This document shows, one piece after another, positions 53,132 through 60,619 of a stretch of DNA of 64,000 nt (the stretch's first letter is position 1; every line of letters starts with the position of its first letter). The notes beneath the pieces were generated by a model. That model did no database searches. It saw only the letters and a list, made by a program, of their open reading frames with translations, and had not been told where the DNA came from. The translations under genes were made by a program, and so were the position numbers. Origin of the DNA: Ravibacter sp037191015 (GTDB lineage: Bacteria > Bacteroidota > Bacteroidia > Cytophagales > Spirosomataceae); NCBI GenBank assembly GCA_037191015.1, contig JBBCKD010000006.1:124001-188000 (forward strand), in the 5' to 3' direction.

Positions 53132-53599
53132 CTATACGTAAGCAATGCAGTCTATTTCGACCAGCGAATTTCCGGGAACCCCGCCGTAAACAGCAACTGT
53201 GGTCCGGACGGGAGGCTTGTTCCCGAACCGGCCGCGGTAAGCCTCGTTCATGGCTTTATAATCGTTGAGATCGTGAAGATAGACATTTACCTTGAGTACC
53301 TTTTCCATAGAGGAGCCTGCTTTTTTGAGCTCTTTTTCTACTTCGTCCAGGACGTGTTTTGTATGCGCGGTGATGTCTCCGTCAAAATGCGCGCCTTTCC
53401 CGGCCACGAAGACAAGATTATTGAATTTTGTATGACCGGAAAACAGAGGTACGTCCTGGTGCATCACCACGTCTCCGACTTCCTTTTCCGGCGCGGCTTC
53501 CGGGGCCTTTGCGGCGTTGGCGGCTGTTCCTATTCCGGCAATACCTGCCACCGAGGCAACGAGTCTTTTGAGCAGCGATCTTCTTTTTTCAGTATTCAT
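53132..53599 (-). CDS. Tat-exported RidA-family protein
   Basis: Rid proteins hydrolyse reactive enamine/imine intermediates released by PLP enzymes. The 155-residue protein has a twin-arginine signal (KRRSLLKRLVASVAGIAG). The YjgF core follows with LVFVAGKGAHFDGDI, VNVYLHDLNDYKAMN, the catalytic Arg in PPVRTTVAVYG, and PGNSLVEIDCIAY. Export of a Rid protein is unusual. In this operon a PLP enzyme with its own signal gives it a plausible periplasmic partner. Confidence 0.9.
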   Translation of the reverse strand: MNTEKRRSLLKRLVASVAGIAGIGTAANAAKAPEAAPEKEVGDVVMHQDVPLFSGHTKFNNLVFVAGKGAHFDGDITAHTKHVLDEVEKELKKAGSSMEKVLKVNVYLHDLNDYKAMNEAYRGRFGNKPPVRTTVAVYGGVPGNSLVEIDCIAYV

Positions 53600-53700
53600 G
53601 GATTTGCGATTTATTAAAAATATTTACTAAATATAAACTCTAATATAGCCGGTATAAAATCATCGCAGCTACATTTTTTGGAAAAACGGCTTTAAAATCT

Positions 53701-54948
53701 CTATTTGGAGTAGATCGGATTGGCGATCCCGTTCAGGTCGTAGACAATCTTACCACCCATGATCGTCATTTCGCATTCCAGCTTTTCTTTCCCTTTTACT
53801 TTGTAGCCTGTTTTGTCGTAGAACCCGAAGTCTCCCTTGCGCATGGAGAAAACGGCTACGTCGGCGATGGCTCCTTCCGACAGGTGCCCGAGGACGTCGC
53901 GCTGAATGGTTAGGGCAGGGGTCCAGGTACTGGCTTTGATGACGTCTTCCAGCTTCATTCCCATATTATAAAATTTGGACATGATAGAAAGCATATCCTT
54001 CATGGAGCCGTTCATGCTGCCGGTATGCAGGTCGGTACTGATGGTAGAAGGCGTGAATCCCTCCTTCATGGCAGGAATGGCCTGCGTATAGTTGAAGCTG
54101 GCGCCTCCGTATCCTACGTCGAAAACGATCCCTCTTTTCCTGGCCTCCCATACGAACGGCTTGACCTTGCCGGCTGCTTCGTCCACGATTGTTTCCCTGA
54201 CCTCGTCGGGCAGAAGTGTGTAGGTATGCGTGAAAATATCTCCGGGTCTGAGGTGCTTCAGGAACAATTCTTCGAGTGAAAGTGCGGGGCGCGCGCCTCC
54301 GAAGTCAATGATGACCGGCATTTTTGCGATTTCGCCTGCTTTTACCGCATTATCAACCGGTTTCCAGTCCCGTCCCTGGAAATGGGCTACCTTAAACCCG
54401 ACGATATCGTTACGGTGTTTGACCGCAATGGCAGCCGCCATAACAGGATCCATATCGGTAGTGTCCTGTTCCCATTGTCCTCCACGCATCCCCTGGCCTA
54501 CGATATTGAGGAATGACAGCACCCTGGTCCGGGAGTTGAAAATAATATTCCGTTTGAAAACGTCGAAGTTGCTCCAGCCTGCGCCGCCGCAATCGACGAT
54601 GGTGGTGACGCCCACCCTGAACGTAAAGCCGTCGGGAGGAAGGGCCGTGAACCCGTCGCTCAGGTAATGGTTGGGTTGGGTCCCCGCGAACACGTGCCCG
54701 TGAATATCAATTAGTCCCGGTGTGACGTACATCCCTTTGGCATCAACCACCTGTCTAGCGGTTGAAGGGTCGATATTCGCGGCAATTTTCTTTACCTTAC
54801 CTTCAAATATACCCACATCCATGGGACGGCTGATGTTGTTTTTGGGGTCTATCAGGTGCCCTCCTTTTATCAGAACGGTATATTCCTGGGCCTGTATGAC
54901 CGGGAGTTGAATGACGGAAAGCAACAGGGTTAACAGTAAAATTCTCAT
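53701..54948 (-). CDS. Exported amidohydrolase (deacetylase/dihydroorotase-like)
   Basis: The 415-residue protein has a Sec signal (MRILLLTLLLSVIQLPVIQA). The metal-dependent amidohydrolase fold follows: DIHGHVF (HxH), VGFKVAHFQG with the likely carbamylated Lys, DIFTHTY with His, and STDLHTGSMNG with the late Asp. A C-terminal composite beta domain reads GAIADVAVFSMR. It belongs near the group associated with SelA-like PLP enzymes in amino-sugar or D-amino-acid degradation. The substrate, perhaps an N-acylated amino compound, is not identified. Confidence 0.88.
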   Translation of the reverse strand: MRILLLTLLLSVIQLPVIQAQEYTVLIKGGHLIDPKNNISRPMDVGIFEGKVKKIAANIDPSTARQVVDAKGMYVTPGLIDIHGHVFAGTQPNHYLSDGFTALPPDGFTFRVGVTTIVDCGGAGWSNFDVFKRNIIFNSRTRVLSFLNIVGQGMRGGQWEQDTTDMDPVMAAAIAVKHRNDIVGFKVAHFQGRDWKPVDNAVKAGEIAKMPVIIDFGGARPALSLEELFLKHLRPGDIFTHTYTLLPDEVRETIVDEAAGKVKPFVWEARKRGIVFDVGYGGASFNYTQAIPAMKEGFTPSTISTDLHTGSMNGSMKDMLSIMSKFYNMGMKLEDVIKASTWTPALTIQRDVLGHLSEGAIADVAVFSMRKGDFGFYDKTGYKVKGKEKLECEMTIMGGKIVYDLNGIANPIYSK

Positions 54949-54986
54949 AAGATCAGATTGGGGACTAGGTATTGGAAGAAAGATTT

Positions 54987-56189
54987 TTATTTGAGAGCGC
55001 CCTTTAGTATATCCTTTATTCTACTTGCCACCACTTTTTCCTGCCCGTTTTTAAGCATCCAGGTGGTTACGCTGATCCCGTTGGGGCCGGCCGACATGAC
55101 TTCGATGGAGGGAGATCCGCTCCTTAGGTTTTCGAGGAAGCTTTTCGAGCTCATATCTATTTTTTCCGTGTCCCAGGTAATTTTCAGAGTGGGGGTATGA
55201 TTACCGAGCTCAGGCCTGGTTACGGTCGTACTCACCCCGCTGACGCTTTTGGCAGCGCTTTCGATCAGCGCAGTGCGCTGCTCCCAGGTATCCCACTCTT
55301 TTTTCTGATCCAGTTTGACAAACCGGTCGAGCGCTACGTACATACCGATAATTTCCTCTTTGTTTACCTTCATACCCCGCCCTATCGTAGAACCCCTCGG
55401 CGGCATGCTGAGCCTGGCCGCCTCGATGAAGTGCTTTTTCCCCATCAGGATCCCGGCGCTTTGGGGGCCTCTCATGGCCTTCCCTCCCGAAACGCACACC
55501 AGGTCAAAGCCCATGTCGTTAAATCTCCATAAATTTTCTACCGGGGGTACATCGGCGGCAATATCGATCATGGTAGGGATCCCGTGCTTCCGGGCGACCG
55601 CAACCCAGTCCTGGTGGTTGATTTTACCCTTGTCAGACTGGATATGTAGGAACCACATAAGCGCGGTGTTCGGGTTTATGGCCTTTTCCAGCTCTTCCGC
55701 GGTTTCTATATAGACAATTTTACAGCCCGTATTGGTAAGCGCATGGGAGTAGCCGATGGAGTGGCCTTTCTGCATGATCACTTCCGACTTCATCCCTGTC
55801 CCTGCCAGGTGGGGGAGGGCCTCTACCTTCGCCTGGTCGGTACCGGTAAGCACTCCGGCAAGCCCGAGCGTAAGGGCAGAGAAGCAGCCCGCCGTAACAA
55901 CAGCCGCTTCGGCGTGAGTGATGGCTGCTATACGTTCGCCTACTCTCGTCTGGACGTCGTCGAGTATCATGAATTCTTTTGATGCTGCCTGTATAGCCTG
56001 TACGACTTCATCGGGCATAAGGGAGCCTGTCATAGAGGTATAGGTACCTGCGGCATTGATAAAGGTCCTGATTCCCAGCTCTTTTACCCAGTCAGGGGCG
56101 GCGGGTGGCGTAGAAATTTCGGCGGCAGTTATTCCCCCGGCCAGAGGGATAGCCGAGATTTTTTTTAATAGCTCTCTTCTGTTTAACAT
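54987..56189 (-). CDS. Exported SelA-like PLP-dependent enzyme
   Basis: The 400-residue fold-type I PLP enzyme of the SelA / D-glucosaminate-6-phosphate ammonia-lyase (DgaE) type has INAAGTYTSMTGS, a VTAGCFSALTLGLAG phosphate-binding loop, IDIAADVPP with the cofactor Asp, and SGGKAMRGPQSAG with the Schiff-base Lys. The N terminus is a Tat-like signal (NRRELLKKISAIPLAGG). Tat export would allow cofactor loading before transport. It heads the operon with amidohydrolase, RidA and RraA proteins. Ammonia-lyase or aldolase chemistry is likely; the substrate is unknown. Confidence 0.87.
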   Translation of the reverse strand: MLNRRELLKKISAIPLAGGITAAEISTPPAAPDWVKELGIRTFINAAGTYTSMTGSLMPDEVVQAIQAASKEFMILDDVQTRVGERIAAITHAEAAVVTAGCFSALTLGLAGVLTGTDQAKVEALPHLAGTGMKSEVIMQKGHSIGYSHALTNTGCKIVYIETAEELEKAINPNTALMWFLHIQSDKGKINHQDWVAVARKHGIPTMIDIAADVPPVENLWRFNDMGFDLVCVSGGKAMRGPQSAGILMGKKHFIEAARLSMPPRGSTIGRGMKVNKEEIIGMYVALDRFVKLDQKKEWDTWEQRTALIESAAKSVSGVSTTVTRPELGNHTPTLKITWDTEKIDMSSKSFLENLRSGSPSIEVMSAGPNGISVTTWMLKNGQEKVVASRIKDILKGALK

Positions 56190-56338
56190 ATAAACTGGCG
56201 GTAATTTTGGTAGTCAAATATCAGGTTAAAGATGCATACAGTATGGCAAAATACTCTTTTTGCAAAAGAATTTAATGGTAAAACAGCCTCACCTTAAAGG
56301 TAGATTTTGTTTCGGACAAAAGCATTATTTTTATATAA

Positions 56339-56393
56339 CATTAAGAAATTAAGAGCATTAAGCGCCATCTTAACCAGCCTTAACTCCTTAATG
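56339..56393. repeat. TTAAG/CTTAA-rich short repeat tract
   Basis: The gap 56190-56413 ends with six or seven copies of TTAAG or its complement in about 55 bases, including a CATTAAG / CTTAATG pair able to form a hairpin. Similar tracts are common between genes in Bacteroidota; no gene is seen in the gap. Confidence 0.4.
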
Positions 56394-56413
56394 GCTAACT
56401 CTTTTACAAAAAA

Positions 56414-57184
56414 TCAGTGGCCGATCCTGTGAAGCGAATGAAGACCCTCCGACAGGAGACGGCAGGCGAAGTCGTAGCCGGTCCGGAAAATAGACTTCGA
56501 TTTGTGAAAGTCAAAGATACTGAAGGCCCGCATCCCCGGGGGCTCGATCAGGAGGTCGCATTTTTGCAGGCGTTCGATGTTCTGGTTGTGTACGGCGAGC
56601 AGCAGCGACCGGTAGGCGACCTCAAAAGAGTTTTTGAAAGGACGATCCTGGAAAAAAGGATTGCAGTGTGCGCCGACAACCCGGTCCGCTTTTCCCTCGA
56701 GAAATTCGACCGGCATGTTGTTCAGGACCCCGCCGTCGACAAGTTCCCGCCCCTGGTACCTGTACGGTTCGACAAGCCCCGGGATCCCGCAGGACGCGAT
56801 CATTGGCTGGATTAACTCCCCGGCGTCGAACACGACGGTTTCAGCAGCTACTATATCGGTGGCGGTAATGGTCAGCGGAATCTTCAGCGCAGAAAAGTCG
56901 TTGTCGGGAAAGTACCCCGAAAGGATTTTTTCCGTTGCCGAAATACGTAGCAGTCCAGGTCGGCCGAATGCAAAACGCACGGAACGGAACAGGTCGGATT
57001 TCGAAAGGATACCCAGGCTTTCTTTCGGCGTATAACCGCCGGCATAGAGCGCCCCGACCAATGCCCCGGCGCTGGTGCCGCTGATAAGATCTATTGTGAT
57101 GCCATGTTCGTCCAATGCCTGCATGACGCCCAGGTGCATAAACGCCCTGGCACCTCCTCCCGATAATACTAACCCGGTTTTCAT
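56414..57184 (-). CDS. Patatin-like phospholipase
   Basis: The 256-residue protein has the oxyanion motif GGGARA (residues 9-14), the nucleophile elbow GTSAG (36-40, Ser38) and the dyad Asp in VDGGVLNN. There is no signal peptide, so it is a cytosolic RssA-type patatin rather than the outer-membrane PlpD form. It probably cleaves acyl esters of phospholipids. It lies 5 bases downstream of the MBL-fold gene, so the two are cotranslated. Confidence 0.92.
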   Translation of the reverse strand: MKTGLVLSGGGARAFMHLGVMQALDEHGITIDLISGTSAGALVGALYAGGYTPKESLGILSKSDLFRSVRFAFGRPGLLRISATEKILSGYFPDNDFSALKIPLTITATDIVAAETVVFDAGELIQPMIASCGIPGLVEPYRYQGRELVDGGVLNNMPVEFLEGKADRVVGAHCNPFFQDRPFKNSFEVAYRSLLLAVHNQNIERLQKCDLLIEPPGMRAFSIFDFHKSKSIFRTGYDFACRLLSEGLHSLHRIGH

Positions 57185-57189
57185 ACCCT

Positions 57190-58026
57190 TTACAGGTAAT
57201 CGGCCAATCTGCCGCGTGTGTTTATTTCGATCCCTCTTTCTCCCTGTTTTACCGTGCCGGCTTCGTAGCCGGCATCGTGTTCGAAAATGAGCGTGATCTG
57301 CTCGTCCGATACCTTCTGAAGAATTTGTTTCTTTTCGTCCATGGTAACCAGCGGCCTTACATCGTAGCCCATGACCCAGGCAATCGGGAGATGGGCAGAG
57401 GAAGGCAGGAGGTCTGCGGCAAAGAGATATTTTTTTCCGTTGCAGTCGATCAGGGGGAGTATCATCTCTTCCGTATGTCCATTGACGTGAATGAAAGAAA
57501 TACCCGGGAAGGGCGAATTTCCGTTTTCAATAAACATCAAATGTCCGGATTCTTCGATCGGGAGCAGGTTTTCGGATAAAAACGAGGCCTTTTCCCGCGC
57601 ATTGGGCCTGATAGCCCATTCCCACTGCCCTTTCGCCGACCAGTACCGGGCATTGGGAAAAGTAAGGACAGGCTTGCCGTCCCTGTACCTGACTGCGCCT
57701 CCTGCATGGTCAAAATGAAGGTGTGTAAGTACGACATCGGTGATTTCTTCGGGCGTAAATCCTGCCTTACGAATCGATGATAGCAGTGTGGCATCGCCGT
57801 TCCGGTAATAGTGGCCGAAGAATTTTTCACTCTGCTTATCGCCGAGGCCGGTATCTGTCAGGATAAGACGGGAGCCGTTTTCGATAAGCAGACAGCGTGC
57901 TGCCCAGTTACAGAGATTGTTCCCGTCGGCGGAAATATGCCTGCTCCAGAGCGTTTTAGGTACTACCCCGAACATGGCTCCGCCGTCGAGCTTAAAAAAT
58001 CCGGTATCTATTATGTGAATTTTCAT
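57190..58026 (-). CDS. MBL-fold hydrolase, N-acyl-homoserine-lactonase-like
   Basis: The 278-residue protein has the dinuclear zinc motif THLHFDHAGG, an upstream LTDTGLGDKQ strand, and VNGHTEEM and FAADLLPSSAH segments that supply further ligands. The layout matches the AiiA/AttM lactonase group, but that group also includes other esterases, so quorum-signal cleavage is only a possibility. It has no signal peptide. It shares an operon with the patatin. Confidence 0.88.
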   Translation of the reverse strand: MKIHIIDTGFFKLDGGAMFGVVPKTLWSRHISADGNNLCNWAARCLLIENGSRLILTDTGLGDKQSEKFFGHYYRNGDATLLSSIRKAGFTPEEITDVVLTHLHFDHAGGAVRYRDGKPVLTFPNARYWSAKGQWEWAIRPNAREKASFLSENLLPIEESGHLMFIENGNSPFPGISFIHVNGHTEEMILPLIDCNGKKYLFAADLLPSSAHLPIAWVMGYDVRPLVTMDEKKQILQKVSDEQITLIFEHDAGYEAGTVKQGERGIEINTRGRLADYL

Positions 58027-58035
58027 TTGTTAAGA

Positions 58036-58143
58036 GACGATGAGACAAGATGATGATGAGCAATTAGATAATGAGACGATGAGCTCCGATAGTTGTCGGA
58101 GGTGCTCCGCAACTAGCCGGAGGCGCCCCGATTTAAGCCGGAG
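58036..58143. repeat. Imperfect short repeats in intergenic region
   Basis: The 290-base gap 58027-58316 starts with GACGATGAGAC-type repeats (58036-58085). Three spaced variants of a CCGGAG / CTCCG motif (58084-58146) follow. No gene is apparent. The remainder holds the exbB promoter. Confidence 0.4.
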
Positions 58144-58189
58144 CGTGTTAACAATTTTAAATAATTTGCGAGTATAAAGCGAGTATAAC

Positions 58190-58218
58190 GTTGCACAATA
58201 TTTATTTTCCTAATTTTG
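58190..58218 (+). promoter_or_regulatory. Promoter upstream of exbB
   Basis: GTTG at 58190-58193, a 17-bp spacer and TAATTTTG at 58211-58218 (full TAnnTTTG match) lie about 98 bases before the ATG at 58317, leaving a 5' leader of roughly 90 bases. Confidence 0.6.
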
Positions 58219-58316
58219 GAGTTGAACAATAACAAAGATATAGTTCCCGTTTTCTTCAGTAACATCCGGGCAACGATAACGCTTAAGACTTAAAACTTAA
58301 TTTTCTTTTTTTCAGA

Positions 58317-58991
58317 ATGGTAATTCTTCAGGCACTTTCCGATACCACCCTTGCTGCAACATCTGACCAGGGACTTACATTATTCGGTTTATTAGGCAAA
58401 GGTGGTTGGGTGATGCTACCCCTCGGCCTGCTTCTGCTGGCAACTCTTTTTCTGATCATTGAAAGATATCTTGGCATCAATACAAGCGGGAAAGTCGAGC
58501 AGAATTTTGTAGATAACATCCGGGACTTTGTGCAGGAAGGCAATCTTAAGTCTGCCGAATCTCTCTGCCGTAACCAGCGGAACGCGATAGGCCGGATTTT
58601 TGAACGGGCGATCAGCCGTATCGGGTACCCTATTAAAGATATAGAGACGACCATCGAAAACGCCAGCCAGATCGAGCTCCAGCGCCTGGAAGGAAATTTG
58701 TCCTACCTCGGGGTCATTGCCGGTATCGCTCCGATGCTTGGTTTCGTGGGTACGATCGCGGGTATCATCAGGATTTTCTATGATATCTCGCTTTCCAATG
58801 ATTTTAACATCAGCACGATTTCAGGCGGGATGTATGAAAAAATGATCACTTCGGGAACGGGTCTTATCATCGGTCTGATCGCCTATGCAGGGTACCATAT
58901 GCTCAATATGAAAATAGATCGCTTTGCGCTGCGTCTCCAGATGGCCGCATCCGATTTCCTGGATGTGCTGCAAAAACCTGTAGGGAAATAA
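58317..58991 (+). CDS. exbB: ExbB/TolQ-type proton channel subunit
   Basis: The 224-residue inner-membrane protein has three spans: residues about 30-48, 135-155 and 178-198. The conserved LGFVGTIAGIIRIFYD carries the Thr lining the proton path, and the last span is GTGLIIGLIAYAGYHML. With the ExbD-like gene 47 bases downstream it would energise TonB-dependent transport or a Tol-like system. No tonB is adjacent. Confidence 0.92.
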   Translation: MVILQALSDTTLAATSDQGLTLFGLLGKGGWVMLPLGLLLLATLFLIIERYLGINTSGKVEQNFVDNIRDFVQEGNLKSAESLCRNQRNAIGRIFERAISRIGYPIKDIETTIENASQIELQRLEGNLSYLGVIAGIAPMLGFVGTIAGIIRIFYDISLSNDFNISTISGGMYEKMITSGTGLIIGLIAYAGYHMLNMKIDRFALRLQMAASDFLDVLQKPVGK

Positions 58992-59038
58992 TGCAGCGCC
59001 CAGCCCTTTTCAAGATTTCCAAGAGAACTGAATAAGTA

Positions 59039-59431
59039 ATGAAGATACGCAGAAAGAGCCGGTTCGCCCCGGAGGTTTTTACACATTCGCTGAATGACAT
59101 CATGTTCTTCCTGATGCTGTTCTTCCTGATCATCTCTACGATGGCCAACCCGAATGTTATTAAACTGATGCTGCCCCAGGCGGAGGCTGCGCAAAGGAGC
59201 TATACCAAGCAGATGACGTTGTCGGTAGATGCGGACAGGAACTATTTCCTGGACAAGCAGCCGATTCCCGTCGACCAGCTCGAAACTACCCTGCATAACA
59301 CCTTTTTGAATGTACAGGAGCGTACTATTGTGCTCAGGCTCGATAAGAGCCTGGCGGTCCAGGATCTGGTCGACGTACTCGAAATAGGAGCGAAGGAAGA
59401 CATTAAAATGGTAATGGCCACCGCAAAATAA
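59039..59431 (+). CDS. exbD: ExbD/TolR-type proton channel subunit
   Basis: The 130-residue protein has a basic N terminus, one membrane span with the essential Asp at its start (LNDIMFFLMLFFLIIST, Asp20), and a periplasmic domain (MTLSVDADRNYFLDKQPI). The intact Asp indicates a functional proton path. Only one ExbD follows ExbB here, while many Bacteroidota operons have two. Confidence 0.92.
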   Translation: MKIRRKSRFAPEVFTHSLNDIMFFLMLFFLIISTMANPNVIKLMLPQAEAAQRSYTKQMTLSVDADRNYFLDKQPIPVDQLETTLHNTFLNVQERTIVLRLDKSLAVQDLVDVLEIGAKEDIKMVMATAK

Positions 59432-59452
59432 GAGACGGGCTAAAGACCTGTC

Positions 59453-60568
59453 CTATTCACCGAGCAGCTTTGTTTTTGCTATTTCCGACCGGTCTCGGAT
59501 CTCTTCGCTGACGTGAAGGACCAGCGTGTCGCCTTCGCTGAGATCCCCGATAATCTCCATATTCACGGCATCATTCCGACCTGCAGTCACCGGCTTCCAG
59601 CGGGCTTTGCCATTTTCTAATCTGATAACATACAACCCCAGCGCCGTGTTTAACACCGATTGTATTGGGACGCTGAAGGAAGAATCGGAAGTCGTCATAG
59701 GAAGCGTAACTTCGGCAACCATGCCCGGGAGCAGGCTCTTGTCCCTGTTGTCGACATCAAGCTCGGTACGCTGGGCCCTGAGCTTCGGATCGAGAGCGCC
59801 CGACAGCCGGTTTACCTTTGCGTAGAAAGACCGGCCGGGCGATGATCTGACGGTAAATTTTGCCTGGGTCCGGTAGTTGACATACCGCGTGTAAGATTCG
59901 GGAACGCTGACTACAAGCCGGAGCCTGTTCTGCTCGACAAGTGAAAACAACGGGAATTCGGACCCCTTACCGGAAGGGCCTACGTAAGCGCCCGTGCTCA
60001 CATGGCGGGAGGTGATGACGCCGGAGAAGGGCGCCCTGATCTCGAGGTAATTGCGGTTATCGCTGATCTCGTTAAAAGTAGCCCTGGCAGACTGGAGCAG
60101 GGCGGCGTCAGACTGCTGCCTGGCAAAAGCGAGCTCGAGGTCGTTGGGGGAGACCGTGCCCGGCGTTTTACTGGTTTCGAGCAAACGCTCGTAGGTAGAT
60201 TTGCTGGAGAGATACATCGCTTCCTGCGCCTGGAGCCTCGATTCGGCGCCGGCCAGCTGGGAGGCCAGCTCCGGGGCTTCGAGTGTCGCCAGGAGCGCGC
60301 CTTCCCTTACCTCCGATCCGACATCTGCATATAATTTCCTGACAAAGCTGTTTACTTTCGCATACAGGTCCACATTTTGAAAGGCGATCAGCTCGCCGGG
60401 TAGTTTCAATTCGGAAGATACGCTCCCTTTTTTAAGACTGAATACTTCCACAGGTACAGCCTCGGCTTCTTCTTCAGTTTCTACTGCCGGCGTTTTTCCG
60501 CAGCAGTAGAACAGGGTAGCAAGAATCGCTGCGGAGAGGGTGGAAAATACGGGTTTTATTGATTTCAT
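59453..60568 (-). CDS. RND efflux periplasmic adaptor (membrane fusion protein)
   Basis: The 371-residue HlyD/AcrA-type protein has a lipoyl half VDLYAKVNSFVRKLYADVGS, a coiled-coil hairpin (residues about 100-165), the second lipoyl half IRAPFSGVITSRHVSTGAYVG, and a barrel domain near VVSVPESYTRYVNYRTQ. The N terminus is a signal with two Cys (FYCCG); the lipobox is atypical, so lipid anchoring is uncertain. It couples the permease encoded just upstream to an outer-membrane channel. It is cotranscribed with the permease (51-base gap). Confidence 0.9.
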   Translation of the reverse strand: MKSIKPVFSTLSAAILATLFYCCGKTPAVETEEEAEAVPVEVFSLKKGSVSSELKLPGELIAFQNVDLYAKVNSFVRKLYADVGSEVREGALLATLEAPELASQLAGAESRLQAQEAMYLSSKSTYERLLETSKTPGTVSPNDLELAFARQQSDAALLQSARATFNEISDNRNYLEIRAPFSGVITSRHVSTGAYVGPSGKGSEFPLFSLVEQNRLRLVVSVPESYTRYVNYRTQAKFTVRSSPGRSFYAKVNRLSGALDPKLRAQRTELDVDNRDKSLLPGMVAEVTLPMTTSDSSFSVPIQSVLNTALGLYVIRLENGKARWKPVTAGRNDAVNMEIIGDLSEGDTLVLHVSEEIRDRSEIAKTKLLGE

Positions 60569-60619
60569 AGCAGTTTAAAATGGATCTGTTATCGGCAGAC
60601 AGGGTAAAATGCGCTGCTG

